DNA of 63,513 nt. Source: an uncultured Desulfovibrio sp. GTDB taxonomy: Bacteria > Desulfobacterota > Desulfovibrionia > Desulfovibrionales > Desulfovibrionaceae. The DNA is taken from assembly GCF_944324935.1 (NCBI RefSeq), contig NZ_CALUYG010000009.1:1-63513 (forward strand), read 5' to 3'. The position numbers and the translations under genes were made by a program. How positions within the stretch are numbered: position 1 is the first letter of the stretch; each line of letters starts with the position of its first letter. A model generated the notes under the pieces. That model worked only from the letters and a program-made list of their open reading frames with translations, was not told the origin of the DNA and searched no databases. Below are positions 1-9,243 of the stretch, in pieces.

Positions 1-24
1 TAAATTTCTGCCTCTTCTGCGGTC

Positions 25-1017
25 ATGGTGACAGCGGGCATCATCCAATCGCGGTCGCCGGAGGCCGCCCAAACGCGGCAGCCGGTCCCGGAGACGGCGG
101 ACGACGGCGCGCCGTCTTCGCGTGCCGCCGTGCTGGCGCTGCTGGCCGGCGGCGGCTCACTGGCGGGGCTCCGCCTTGCCGGAGCCGATCTTTCCGACCT
201 GCGGCTCGACGGGCAGCAGCTTGCCGGAGCCGATCTTTCCGGGGCCGATCTGCGCGGAGCCTCGCTGGTCGGGACCGACCTGCGCGGGGCAAAGCTGACC
301 GGGGCCGACGCATCGGATGCGAGTTTTCTGCGGGCGCATCTCCAGAAGGCCGACCTGCGCGGGCTGCGCGCCGTCGATGCGGATTTCAGCGAAGCCGATC
401 TTGCGGAGGCCGACGCGGACGAGGCCGATCTTTCCTCCTCCCTCTTTCGGGAAAGCCGGGCCCCCGGCCTGCGAGCCCCCCGGGCCCGCATGGAGAATGC
501 CCGCCTGCGCCATGCCGACTTTTCCGGGGCCGATCTTTCCGGGGCGAGCCTGCGCGCCGCCGACCTGCACGCGCTTGATCTGGATCGCGCCCGTCTGGGC
601 GGGGCGGATATGACGGACGCCGCCCTCGGGCACGGCACACGGGCGGCCGGGGCCGATCTGACGGAGGCCGGGCTTGCCGGCAGCGTCTGGACGGGAGTCG
701 CCGCGCCAGGGGCCGTGTTCCGTCGGGCGTCCGCCGATGGCGGCAGCTTCACGGACTGCGACTTTTCCGCCGCCGACTGGGATGCCGCCCGCGCCCGGCA
801 GGCCGACTTCACCCGCTGCTCGCTGCACGGCGCGGCCCTGCAACGGGCCGACCTTTACGAAGCCTGCCTGCGGGAAGCGCGGCTGCACGGCGCGGATGCC
901 CGGGGGGCCAGCCTTTACGGGGCCGACCTCTACCGCCTCGGCCTTGACGCACACAGCCGCCTTGACGGGGCCGACCTGAGCGGGACCATCCTTGCGGCAC
1001 GAAAACGCCAGGCATAG
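25..1017 (+). CDS. Pentapeptide-repeat protein, T6SS-linked (first copy)
   Basis: The 330-residue product is almost wholly built of A(D/N)LxG/S-type pentapeptide repeats (many GADLS, GADLR and GASL units), which fold as a right-handed beta helix. Such proteins often sit in VgrG/DUF2169/DUF3540/PAAR modules of T6SS loci, where they are thought to be carried with the spike or to help load it; that role is inferred from the neighbours here. An in-frame TAA occupies bases 1-3, so the gene is probably complete, but no clear ribosome site precedes the ATG and a later start is possible. It ends in TAG. A second pentapeptide gene follows after 9 bases. Confidence 0.85.
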   Translation: MVTAGIIQSRSPEAAQTRQPVPETADDGAPSSRAAVLALLAGGGSLAGLRLAGADLSDLRLDGQQLAGADLSGADLRGASLVGTDLRGAKLTGADASDASFLRAHLQKADLRGLRAVDADFSEADLAEADADEADLSSSLFRESRAPGLRAPRARMENARLRHADFSGADLSGASLRAADLHALDLDRARLGGADMTDAALGHGTRAAGADLTEAGLAGSVWTGVAAPGAVFRRASADGGSFTDCDFSAADWDAARARQADFTRCSLHGAALQRADLYEACLREARLHGADARGASLYGADLYRLGLDAHSRLDGADLSGTILAARKRQA

Positions 1018-1026
1018 GGGAAACGT

Positions 1027-1929
1027 ATGGGCACTTCCTTCACCGATGCCGTACTGGAAGCGCGGGATCTGAGCGGAGCGGACCTGCATGATGCGGACTT
1101 CACGCGGGCTGTCCTGCGGGGCTGCCGCTTTGACGGCGCGGCCCTCGCCGATGCCGTCTTTGCCGGGGCCATGCTGGGGGATTGCTCCTTCCGGGGAGCC
1201 GACCTGCACGCGGCGAACTTCACCCGCGCCGTCCTGAGGCGCGTCCGGCTGGATGATGCCGTGCTCGAACGGGCCTTCCTGCTGGACTGCGCGCTTGACG
1301 ACGTGCACTGGCCGCGCGCCCGGCTGGTCCGGGCCACGCTGCGGGGGCTCTCCCGCCTGCCGGCGCTGGAAGATAACGCCGCGGACATGCTGCACTGTCT
1401 TGACTGCGACCTCTCAGGCTTGCGTTTCCGCCGTATTGCGGCTACGCTGGTTGTCCTGCAAGGATGCCGCTGCCGCGCGCTCGACGCCGAGGATTGCGAC
1501 CTCACGCAGCTTGTGGCCATGCAGACCGATCTTTCCGGGGCACGCTTGCTGCGCTGCCGGCTGGATCGGGCGGGGCTTGTGCACAGCGACCTCTCCGGGA
1601 GCGAGCTGTCGGCGTGCAGCCTCGTGCAGGCGCATCTTGCCCACTGCAATCTGCGCGCCGCCGTATGGCGGCAGGTGGATGCCCGACAGGCCATTCTGGC
1701 CCATGCCGATCTGTCGGGCGCACAACTGCCCGGCATGGATCTGGAAATGGCAGACCTCTCGCATGTCCACGCCGAACATGCCGTCCTGCATGACGCCAAT
1801 CTCCGCATGGCCAACCTCCATGCCGCCCGGCTGGATGACGGCGCCCTGCGGGGGGCATGCCTTGAGGGCGTCCGACGGACGGATCCGGCGCGTCTTGCGG
1901 CGGAGCGCTTTTCTCCTCTCTCAGCCTGA
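1027..1929 (+). CDS. Pentapeptide-repeat protein, T6SS-linked (second copy)
   Basis: This 300-residue protein has the same kind of repeats (DLSGADL, ADFTRAVL, LRGCRF) as the preceding gene, but less regular ones with several interruptions in the middle. A good Shine-Dalgarno (aggggaaacgt) precedes the ATG. The tandem pair suggests duplication and divergence inside the T6SS delivery module. The catalytic or toxic role, if any, cannot be read from the sequence, because pentapeptide helices are scaffolds. It is tightly packed with the DUF3540 gene downstream (9-base gap). Confidence 0.83.
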   Translation: MGTSFTDAVLEARDLSGADLHDADFTRAVLRGCRFDGAALADAVFAGAMLGDCSFRGADLHAANFTRAVLRRVRLDDAVLERAFLLDCALDDVHWPRARLVRATLRGLSRLPALEDNAADMLHCLDCDLSGLRFRRIAATLVVLQGCRCRALDAEDCDLTQLVAMQTDLSGARLLRCRLDRAGLVHSDLSGSELSACSLVQAHLAHCNLRAAVWRQVDARQAILAHADLSGAQLPGMDLEMADLSHVHAEHAVLHDANLRMANLHAARLDDGALRGACLEGVRRTDPARLAAERFSPLSA

Positions 1930-1938
1930 GGGAACATC

Positions 1939-2529
1939 ATGGAAGCACGCGCACTCATCTGCGAAAACAGCCTCGTCACCGGGACGATCCAGTCCCGGGC
2001 GGGCGACATCCTGCTGGTGGCCGGACCGTTCGGGCTGATCCGCGCCCTGCGCGCCGACGGCTGCCTGCTCCGGCCAGAGCCCCGGGACACCGTGCTGCTG
2101 GCCCTGACGGAAAACGGCGAAGCCTGGATCATCAGCGTCCTGCGCCGGGCGGCCGCGCAAGCGTCCGCCGAACTGGCCCTGCCGGAGGACACGCGCCTGC
2201 ACGGCCGTTCCCTGACGCTGGAAGCCGACGCTCTGCGGCTTTCCGGCCGGACGGTCGATGTACGGGCCGGGCTGCTGGCCCTTGGGGGCCGTATGCTCCT
2301 CCAGGGCTTCGCCGTCATCCAGACCCTTTGCCGCCATATGGGTGAGCGAGCCCTCCGGCGGCGGGGCCGCTATGCCGCTCTGGACGAAGAGGTACGGGAT
2401 CTTGCCCATCGTGCCGCCGGCCGCGTCCGCAGCGAGGCCCGTTCCTCCTACCGCCTGCGCGCGGAGCATGCCGACATCCGCGCCACGGAACAGGTGGACA
2501 TCGACGGCCGGCATATCAAGGTAGGCTAA
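1939..2529 (+). CDS. DUF3540 domain protein of the T6SS spike module
   Basis: This 196-residue protein is recognised as DUF3540 from its overall pattern: a beta-rich N-terminal half (residues 10-95) with the motif ENGEAWIISVL, then a helical stretch, then repeated RAEHADI/ATEQVDI segments at the C-terminus resembling the tail needle-like repeats of VgrG. DUF3540 genes are found almost only beside vgrG, DUF2169, pentapeptide and PAAR-like DUF4150 genes, matching the neighbours here. A role as a spike accessory or adaptor is inference. The DUF4150 gene starts 5 bases after its stop. Confidence 0.75.
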   Translation: MEARALICENSLVTGTIQSRAGDILLVAGPFGLIRALRADGCLLRPEPRDTVLLALTENGEAWIISVLRRAAAQASAELALPEDTRLHGRSLTLEADALRLSGRTVDVRAGLLALGGRMLLQGFAVIQTLCRHMGERALRRRGRYAALDEEVRDLAHRAAGRVRSEARSSYRLRAEHADIRATEQVDIDGRHIKVG

Positions 2530-2533
2530 CGCC

Positions 2534-2932
2534 ATGTTCGCGCTCACTCTCAAAGGCGGTACCTGCATGAGCACCCCGCCCGACGTCTGCAATACGCCCA
2601 CGCCCACCGGCACCGTGCCCGTGCCGTATGTCAATATCTTTCAATGTTCGATGGTGGCGCCCAGCACCGCCTGCACCAAGGTGTTCATCGACGGCGCGCC
2701 GGCGCTGCACATCAAGTCGGCCACCCTGCTTTCCAACGGCGATGAAGCCGGGACCGCCGGAGGCGTCGCCTCGGGGAAATTCATCGGCAAGGGGGAATTC
2801 ACCAAGGGCTCGCAAAAAGTCAGCCTGGAAGGCAAGGCCGCCGTCTCGCAGGGCGCCAGCACGAAACACAATCAGGGCAACACCACGGGCCTGTGCTGCA
2901 TGGCCGCACAGGCGCGGGTGCAGATCGCCTGA
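2534..2932 (+). CDS. DUF4150 PAAR-like T6SS spike-tip protein
   Basis: This 132-residue protein begins MFALTLKGG and carries the family hallmark PDVCNTPTPTGTVPVPYVN (residues 15-33), followed by Gly/Ser-rich beta segments (GGVASGKFIGKGEFTKGS). DUF4150 is a PAAR-like family that caps the VgrG trimer and sharpens or arms the tip. The upstream ATG is kept because family members start with MFA. A second ATG at 2567 has a slightly better Shine-Dalgarno. No toxin domain is fused to the C-terminus, so it is probably a bare tip or adaptor. Cysteines near both ends (CNTP, CCMA) may bind metal or form disulfides. Confidence 0.8.
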   Translation: MFALTLKGGTCMSTPPDVCNTPTPTGTVPVPYVNIFQCSMVAPSTACTKVFIDGAPALHIKSATLLSNGDEAGTAGGVASGKFIGKGEFTKGSQKVSLEGKAAVSQGASTKHNQGNTTGLCCMAAQARVQIA

Positions 2933-2948
2933 ACGGGCCGTCAACCGC

Positions 2949-3545
2949 ATGTGCATACGCCGCTGTCGTCTGTTCCGGCTCGCCCTCCTGCTGCTCTGCT
3001 GCCTGCCGCTCCAGGGCTGCGGCGGTACGGCCCCCGCCACGCAGCCGCCGCCACCGGCCCCGGCGGAGCGCCCCGGCGATGTGGTCTGGGGGCTGGAACC
3101 CGGCGGCCTGCGCTGCCGGATGGAAGCCTCCCCCGACCTCAACCGGGACAAGGACACCTCGCTGGGATTGACGCTCTGCCTCTACCAGCTCAAGGAGTAT
3201 GACGCCTTTTCCAACAAGGCCGCCACCGCCGACGGCCTGGATGAGCTGTTGCAATGCCGCCCTGATGCGGCGCAGGCGCAGAGCGCCCGCCTCTTTCAAC
3301 TGCAACCCGGGGCGACGCGGGATGTGGTCATGGATCGCGCGGAGCATGCCCGCTATCTCGGCGTGGTGGCCGGGTACGCGCACCTTCACCCCGATCAGTG
3401 CGCCGCCGTGCTCCCTTTCCCGATGCATACGGATACCGAGGGGGTCATCTTTCGTTCCACCGTCTATTCCGCAGCCCCCGTCCAGGTGCTGATCCGCCTC
3501 GGGGAATCCGCGCTCAGCGTTACAGGAGCCGAACGTGTACGATAG
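2949..3545 (+). CDS. tssJ: T6SS outer-membrane lipoprotein TssJ
   Basis: This 198-residue protein starts with a lipoprotein signal: basic MCIRRCR, a leucine-rich core and lipobox LQGC, so Cys at about residue 28 is the lipidated residue. The remainder fits the TssJ/SciN beta-sandwich family (SPDLNRDKDTSLGLTLCLYQLKEYDAF near residues 60-85, then PGATRDVVMDRAEHARYLGVVAGY). TssJ anchors the TssJLM membrane complex in the outer membrane. The start at 2949 was chosen because it gives the signal peptide; a longer in-frame opening to 2628 runs over the previous gene. It overlaps the tssK start by 11 bases, suggesting translational coupling. Confidence 0.88.
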   Translation: MCIRRCRLFRLALLLLCCLPLQGCGGTAPATQPPPPAPAERPGDVVWGLEPGGLRCRMEASPDLNRDKDTSLGLTLCLYQLKEYDAFSNKAATADGLDELLQCRPDAAQAQSARLFQLQPGATRDVVMDRAEHARYLGVVAGYAHLHPDQCAAVLPFPMHTDTEGVIFRSTVYSAAPVQVLIRLGESALSVTGAERVR

Positions 3546-4920
3546 TCCGCTTTTCTGGGAGCACGGCCTTTTTCTCCAGCCGCAGCATTTCCAGCTTGCC
3601 CACCGGCAGCAGCTGGCGGCGCTGGCCAACATGGCCGCCCTGCTGAACCCCTACCTCTGGGGCGTACGCCGCCTGAGCATCAATGAGGATGCGCTCGCCA
3701 ACGGCATCTTTGAAGTGACGCATCTTGAACTTTTGCTCCATTCCGGCGAATGGGCCCTGCTGCCGGCCAACGCCACCCTGCCGCCGCGTTCCTTCCTGGC
3801 GGCCTGGACGACCCCGGAAGAACCGCTTGTGATCTCGCTGGCGCTGGCGGGCTTTCGCGAGCAGGGCAACAACGTGCAGCCCGCCGACGACCCCCTCGAT
3901 GCGGCGGAAAACTACCGCTACACGGCGCCTCTGGCCCCGCAGACGGTCCCCGATCTGCTGGGCGACGGCCCCGAGGCCGACGTCGCCACCCTGCGCTTCA
4001 ATCTGCGCCTGTGCTTCGGCCCGGACGACTGCCCCGATCTGCCGCGCTTCCCGCTGGCCCGGCTGCTGCGGGACGGCGAACGAGTCCATCTGGACACCAG
4101 CTTCTCTCCGCCCTGCGTGGACATCAATGCCGCGCCAGAGCTGCGCCGCCTGCTGCATGACGTACGCGACACGCTGCTCTCCCGCAGCCATCAGCTGGAA
4201 GAATACAAGATCATCGCCGGCGATGCCGGCGTTTCCGGCGTTTCCTCGCTGCACGGCATCACCCTGTTCAGCGTGCTGGGCATCCTCAGCCGCAACGCCC
4301 CGGAGCTGGAGCAATTTCTGGACGCACCATCCATACATCCGTGGCCCGTCTACCGGGCCCTCTGCCGCCTTGTCGGCGAGCTCTCCATCTTTTCCGCCTC
4401 GCTCTCGGCACTGGGGGAAACGCCGCAGGGCACACGCGCCCTGCCGCCCTACGATCACGAAAACCTCCACGCCTGCTTCCGGGCGGCCTGCGGCATCATC
4501 GCCCGCCTCGTGGACACCTTCGTCATCGGCCCGGCCTTTACCTTTCCCCTGGAGACGCAGGGCCGTCCCGACCGGATGGGGGTCGTCCTGCCGCAGACGG
4601 CGCGCACAGGCTCCTACAGCTACTGGCTGCTGGTGCGTTCCGCTCATCTGGAAGGTCTGGCCGAGCGCATGGAGCGCCTCGCCAAGCTGGCGCCCGCGGA
4701 AAGCCTCGACGGCATCGTGGCCCAGGCCCTGCCCGGCATCCGCCTGCGGGTCTCCGCCCAGCCGCCCGCCGGTCTCCCCCTGCGCACCGACACCCTCTAC
4801 CTGACCATCGACCAGAACGACCCGCTCTGGCGAAAGATCATGCAACAGGGGAATCTTGCCCTGACGCTCCCCGCGCCGCCCGATGACGTCGCCGTGGTGC
4901 TGGCCGTCATCCAACGTTAG
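3535..4920 (+). CDS. tssK: T6SS baseplate protein TssK
   Basis: This 461-residue protein has the typical TssK length and family N-terminus (MYDSPLFWEHGLFLQPQHFQ). TssK trimers link the T6SS baseplate to the TssJLM membrane complex. Translation starts at GTG 3535, preceded by aggagccgaac, inside the 3' end of tssJ. The gene ends in TAG. It is followed after 25 bases by tssL, the usual TssK-TssL order. Nothing unusual is visible within the protein. Confidence 0.92.
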   Translation: MYDSPLFWEHGLFLQPQHFQLAHRQQLAALANMAALLNPYLWGVRRLSINEDALANGIFEVTHLELLLHSGEWALLPANATLPPRSFLAAWTTPEEPLVISLALAGFREQGNNVQPADDPLDAAENYRYTAPLAPQTVPDLLGDGPEADVATLRFNLRLCFGPDDCPDLPRFPLARLLRDGERVHLDTSFSPPCVDINAAPELRRLLHDVRDTLLSRSHQLEEYKIIAGDAGVSGVSSLHGITLFSVLGILSRNAPELEQFLDAPSIHPWPVYRALCRLVGELSIFSASLSALGETPQGTRALPPYDHENLHACFRAACGIIARLVDTFVIGPAFTFPLETQGRPDRMGVVLPQTARTGSYSYWLLVRSAHLEGLAERMERLAKLAPAESLDGIVAQALPGIRLRVSAQPPAGLPLRTDTLYLTIDQNDPLWRKIMQQGNLALTLPAPPDDVAVVLAVIQR

Positions 4921-4945
4921 ACGCCATTGCCGGTACGGAAACCGT

Positions 4946-5737
4946 ATGAATCTCCTTCCCCGATTTTCCCGTCTCATGGCCGAGGCCCTGCATTGCGGCA
5001 CGACGCCGGCAGGGCTGGCCCTCTCGCTGGACGAAGTGCACGAACGGCTGAAGGCGCTGGCCGATGAAGAACGCGCCCAGCCGCTTTTGCCGGACGAGAC
5101 GCCGGCCGCCGCCGCGGACGAACTGCGGCTGCCTGACTCGGAGGGCTCCCCTGACGATGCGCTCCGCCAATGGCGGCTGGCCTGCGACGATGCCCGTTTT
5201 GCCGTCTACGCCTGGGCGGACGAGCAGATATTGCAAAGCTCACGCCTGGACGCGGCGGACTGGCTGGGCTACAGCCTGCAATACCACTATTTCGATACGA
5301 CCGCCGGGGGACGGGAATTCTTTTCCCGACTGTCGGCGATCGTCCGCGCTGCCGTCCCGGCCGCGGATGCGCCGCTCCCCGGCGAGGAGGGGCCGGATGA
5401 GACCCCGCGCACACTGGAGACCTTCGTGCTGCACGGTGCCGACGAGCGCAGCACGGCGGTGGTGGAGACATATGCGCTCTGTCTGCTCTATGGTTTCCGG
5501 GGCATGCTGCATGACTGCCCGGAAACGCTGGCGCGCTGTCGCAAGGCGGCCTATGCCCTGCTGCGGCGCAAGGACGCCGCCGCGACGACCGTCCTGCCAC
5601 GCAGGCAGTCCGCCACACCACTGATGGCCACGGCGCTGGAAAATGCGGCCTATGTGCTGATCCCCCTCCTCGTCGTCCTGCTGTTCGGGACCCTGTGCGC
5701 GGCGGATCTGGCCGACATCCCGCTGCCCAGATTCTGA
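4946..5737 (+). CDS. tssL: T6SS inner-membrane protein TssL (short form)
   Basis: This 263-residue DotU/TssL family protein has a cytoplasmic helical domain with RFAVYAWADEQIL (about residues 85-97) and a single C-terminal membrane anchor (AAYVLIPLLVVLLFGTL, about residues 234-250). No OmpA-like peptidoglycan-binding domain follows the anchor, so peptidoglycan attachment must come from another subunit. The start at 4946 was chosen for its position just after tssK with acggaaacc upstream; the longer opening from 4883 overlaps tssK in another frame. TssL joins TssM and TssJ in the trans-envelope channel. Confidence 0.87.
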   Translation: MNLLPRFSRLMAEALHCGTTPAGLALSLDEVHERLKALADEERAQPLLPDETPAAAADELRLPDSEGSPDDALRQWRLACDDARFAVYAWADEQILQSSRLDAADWLGYSLQYHYFDTTAGGREFFSRLSAIVRAAVPAADAPLPGEEGPDETPRTLETFVLHGADERSTAVVETYALCLLYGFRGMLHDCPETLARCRKAAYALLRRKDAAATTVLPRRQSATPLMATALENAAYVLIPLLVVLLFGTLCAADLADIPLPRF

Positions 5738-5943
5738 AGGACCGCCGTCGCCCGTCGCTGGCCGCGCCCATGCGCTGACGCGGTGCGGCGGGCTGGACGG
5801 GACGGAGCAAGGCTTTCGGCGAAACCATTTTTCTCCCTCCCGGGCCCCGCAGACGGCATGCGTGCCCGCGGTCTCCAGCCGGCGGCCGGAGAGGGCCGGC
5901 ACGAGCGGGGGCCCTGGAGAAGCACTGTGCAAGGAAAACAAAA

Positions 5944-8900
5944 ATGCAGGCATTGGGCAAAATAGTGAAAGTGGTGCTCTGGCTGGCCGTTGCGGTGCTG
6001 GTGCTGGGCGTGTTGACGGCGCTGGCGTGGTGGATGCGCTGGCCGCTCTTCACCGGCGCCATCGTGCTGCTCGGCCTGCTGGCGCTGATCGTGCTGTTCG
6101 TGGCCCTGCGCGCCGCGCTGCGCTGGAACAACAGGAAGCTTTTCGTCCGCAGGGTGCTGAACGAGCAGGACGTCACGAGCCGGAGCTCCCCCGTCCTCAA
6201 CGGCATGGCGGATGCCTGGCGGCAGGGCATGCAGATCATGACCACCTCGCCCGCCCGCTTTCACCAGTCCCTGCGCTTCAGCCAGCCGTGGTTCCTGACG
6301 CTCACCTGCGACACGGCCCCCTCCCTGCTCACTGAGACGGGAAAGACGGTCCCCGCCGACGGGAATGCCCCCCTGCACTGGCATTATCTGCGCTCTTCCG
6401 TCGTGCTGGAATGCGCCGCCCCCGCCCCGGACAGCGATGCCGGGGACTGGACCACGCTGCTTGAGCTGGTCGCCGGGCAACGCGGGGCCTGTCCCTTCAA
6501 GGGGATCGTCCTCGTCGTGTCGGCGCGCGCCCTGCGGGAATGCGGCGAAGACGCCCTGCCCGCGCTCGGCATGCGGCTGTCCAATACTGTCCAGCAATTC
6601 CTGCTCACCCGGCGGCTCAACTGCCCTGTCTTTGTCCTGGTGCGCGATCTGGAGGCCCTGCCGGGCATGGATGCCGTGGTGCGTCTGCTGTCCGCCGACC
6701 TGCTGGACAAAACGCCCGGCCTGCTGCTGGATCGCCCCGAGGAGGAACTGGCCGCCGCCGCGGACCGGACGGCCGACCTGCTGGAACGTGACCTGCAAAC
6801 GCTGGCCAGGGACGGCGCGACGCCTCAGGGCGATGCCCTGCACGCCCTGTGCGCCCTGCGCGACCTCGGCCCGCGGCTGACCCGGCTGCTGGCGCCGCTG
6901 TGCGTACCGGTGGCCCATCAGGCGTTCAGCCCCCTTCGCGGACTGCACTTCTGCTTCGGCGCGCCGCTGCCCGACAAGGGCGGCCTGCCGCCGTTCGTTT
7001 CCGCCTATTTTTCCCGTCTGCTGCCGGAACAGGGCTTCTCCCACCCGCTGAACGGCGGGCTGCCCTTCTTTGCCGCCACACGCCTGTGGATATTCGGCGC
7101 ATGGCTGCTGCTCACGCTCTTCGTCTGCGGCCTGCTCATGGCCAATACCATCTATCAGCGGAACGTGCTGCTGCTGCCGCCGCCCGCGGCGGACGGCATC
7201 TCGCAGAATCCGGCCGTCCAGAAGCTCTATGCGGAGATGCTCTATGCCCTGCAACTGGAAAAGGCCCGCAAGAGCTGGCTGCTGCCGACGCTTGGCCTGG
7301 ACATGCTGGAACGCGCGGAACAACAGAGCAAGATGCGTTTCGTGGAACAGACGTACGCGATCGTCATGGCCCCTCTGCGTAACCGCCTGCACGACACCAT
7401 CATGCAGCCGGTCACCGACGGCAACAGGGAACAGTTCCGGGATGCCGTCCTGCAGATCGGCTGGCTGTGCGACGTCATCTCCGAAAAGCTGCGCGCCGGC
7501 AGCATAGAGGAAACGGCGCGGCTTGAGGTCTTCCCCCTCGTCGGCGAGCGCGAACAGTGGAACATGATCACCGCTCAGCTCTATCTGCTGGCGCTTGACT
7601 GGATGCCCGCCGGCGAGATGCAGAACGCCCTGGCCGCCGGATTGCGCTCCCTGCTGGATCTGGCCGTCACCCGCAACAATGCCTCGCTGCTGACCAATGT
7701 GGAGCAGAGCATCAATGCCAAGCTGCCGGCCGCGCGCGTCTGCCTGTCGCAATTCTGGCCGGAAGGCTCGCCTGCCGGGGAAAAGGACGTCTGCATCCCT
7801 CCGGCCTACACCTCGCGCGGCTATGCCGTGATGGACGACGCACTGGACGACATCCTCACCATCAGCGGCAACAATGAGAACATGCGGCAGAACCTCGCCA
7901 CCTTCCGCCATGAGTATCTGCGCCGTTATGAGCGAGCCTGGCGCGACTTCTCCACGACCTTTGCCCAGGGCTGGGGCAATCTGCAGCAAAGCGACATCTT
8001 TGCCGCGCTGGGGGCCGGGGGCGATGTCGGCTCGCTGCCACATGTCCGCCTGCTGCGCCGCATGGGCAGCGAGCTGATGCCGCCCGCGCGTTACGCCAGA
8101 GAAAACGGCGCGACCATCTCCCCGTGGATCCAGGACGCGCTCCTCCTGCAGGTGCTGTGCGACATCGCGCTGGCCGATCCGAAAAGCGGCAAGGTCCCCG
8201 TCTGGCGGAGCATCCTTTCCCTTTCCTTCGAATCGCCCGAACTGCTGGCCGCCCTGCGCGACGTGACGCGCGATCTGGATCATCTGCGCCTGTCGCTTCA
8301 GGCCGCGCTGTCGCTGCGGCAGTATTTCGCCCATTGCGGCGATCTGCTTCAGGTCATGGGCAGTCAGGGGCGTTCGCTGATGCTGGCGCAGGAACATTTT
8401 GCCAATCCGAAGGATGCGCCGGCGGAAAGTCCGTACACGCTCGCGCAAAAGAATGTGAAGACCGTCGTTCAGCCCCTGTCGGCGCCGCATGGCGCCGGAC
8501 GCCTGCTGCTGGAGGACATGCTGGACTGTCTGCGGCAGGGCATCACCGTGCAGGCGGCCGCCGCCGTCCAGCACAAGTGGGAGAACGAGGTGCTCAGCAG
8601 CCCCGTCGCCCTGTATCAGGGGCATAATCTGGAAGCGCTCTACGGCAAGGACGGCGTCGTCACCAGCTTTCTCGCCAAGACGCTGGCCGCGCTGATCCGC
8701 CGTCAGGACGCCGCGCCGGCGGCCGCCTTCTGGGACGGGACGCCCTTCCCCTTCACCACGGACTTTCTTGCAACGATCTCACGGGCCGAAGCGGTCGCCG
8801 CAACGCCTCCGCGCGACGCCTATGAAGTGCTGCTGCGCTCACAACCGACCATCCTCAACCGGGAGGCCGGACAACGCCCGGACAGCACGGAATTCTACCT

Positions 8901-9243
8901 GCTGTGCACCGAAGGCCCCCAGCGTCTCGTCAACAACAATTATCCGCGCTCCACCCGCCTGCACTATGCGGAGGGACAGTGCGCGGCCGCCGGGATCATC
9001 CTGCGCTTCCCCGATTTCGAGGCCCGCTACGAATATCCCGATTTCATCGCCTTCCTGCGGGATTTCCAGTACGGCGAGCGCACCTTTGCCCCGGAGGATT
9101 TCCCCACGGTCTCCCAGAAGCTGCGCGACATCTCGGCAACGAGCCTGACGGTGCGCCTCTTGCCGGACAATTCCGCCGCCATCCTTGAAGCCAAGGACAA
9201 CGCACCTTCCACCCTGCCGGAAAGGATCGTCTACACATGGTAA
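5944..9243 (+). CDS. tssM: T6SS membrane protein TssM/IcmF with degenerate P-loop
   Basis: This 1099-residue TssM has two N-terminal membrane helices (about residues 8-30 and 33-55), a cytoplasmic domain, a third helix near residues 380-402 (FGAWLLLTLFVCGLLMANTIY) and a large periplasmic region ending in the conserved beta domain (RIVYTW). In many TssM proteins the cytoplasmic domain carries a Walker A box; here the equivalent stretch reads FLTLTCDTAPSLLTETGK, without GxxxxGK[ST], so nucleotide binding is probably lost. The start is preceded by aaggaaaacaaaa. A 206-base gap separates it from tssL, with no gene seen. The next gene starts 7 bases before its stop. Confidence 0.9.
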   Translation: MQALGKIVKVVLWLAVAVLVLGVLTALAWWMRWPLFTGAIVLLGLLALIVLFVALRAALRWNNRKLFVRRVLNEQDVTSRSSPVLNGMADAWRQGMQIMTTSPARFHQSLRFSQPWFLTLTCDTAPSLLTETGKTVPADGNAPLHWHYLRSSVVLECAAPAPDSDAGDWTTLLELVAGQRGACPFKGIVLVVSARALRECGEDALPALGMRLSNTVQQFLLTRRLNCPVFVLVRDLEALPGMDAVVRLLSADLLDKTPGLLLDRPEEELAAAADRTADLLERDLQTLARDGATPQGDALHALCALRDLGPRLTRLLAPLCVPVAHQAFSPLRGLHFCFGAPLPDKGGLPPFVSAYFSRLLPEQGFSHPLNGGLPFFAATRLWIFGAWLLLTLFVCGLLMANTIYQRNVLLLPPPAADGISQNPAVQKLYAEMLYALQLEKARKSWLLPTLGLDMLERAEQQSKMRFVEQTYAIVMAPLRNRLHDTIMQPVTDGNREQFRDAVLQIGWLCDVISEKLRAGSIEETARLEVFPLVGEREQWNMITAQLYLLALDWMPAGEMQNALAAGLRSLLDLAVTRNNASLLTNVEQSINAKLPAARVCLSQFWPEGSPAGEKDVCIPPAYTSRGYAVMDDALDDILTISGNNENMRQNLATFRHEYLRRYERAWRDFSTTFAQGWGNLQQSDIFAALGAGGDVGSLPHVRLLRRMGSELMPPARYARENGATISPWIQDALLLQVLCDIALADPKSGKVPVWRSILSLSFESPELLAALRDVTRDLDHLRLSLQAALSLRQYFAHCGDLLQVMGSQGRSLMLAQEHFANPKDAPAESPYTLAQKNVKTVVQPLSAPHGAGRLLLEDMLDCLRQGITVQAAAAVQHKWENEVLSSPVALYQGHNLEALYGKDGVVTSFLAKTLAALIRRQDAAPAAAFWDGTPFPFTTDFLATISRAEAVAATPPRDAYEVLLRSQPTILNREAGQRPDSTEFYLLCTEGPQRLVNNNYPRSTRLHYAEGQCAAAGIILRFPDFEARYEYPDFIAFLRDFQYGERTFAPEDFPTVSQKLRDISATSLTVRLLPDNSAAILEAKDNAPSTLPERIVYTW

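Noticed and set aside
157-1395. 412-codon open frame on the - strand opposite the pentapeptide genes, itself repetitive
   Set aside because: The repetition is the mirror of the pentapeptide repeats on the + strand, which match the family consensus.
5738-5943. Small gene between tssL and tssM
   Set aside because: Short openings exist, but none has a ribosome site, normal codon bias or family resemblance.
5650-8625. 991-codon open frame on the - strand opposite tssL and tssM
   Set aside because: tssL and tssM are clear on the + strand. The antisense frame is low-complexity Gln/Gly-rich shadow sequence.
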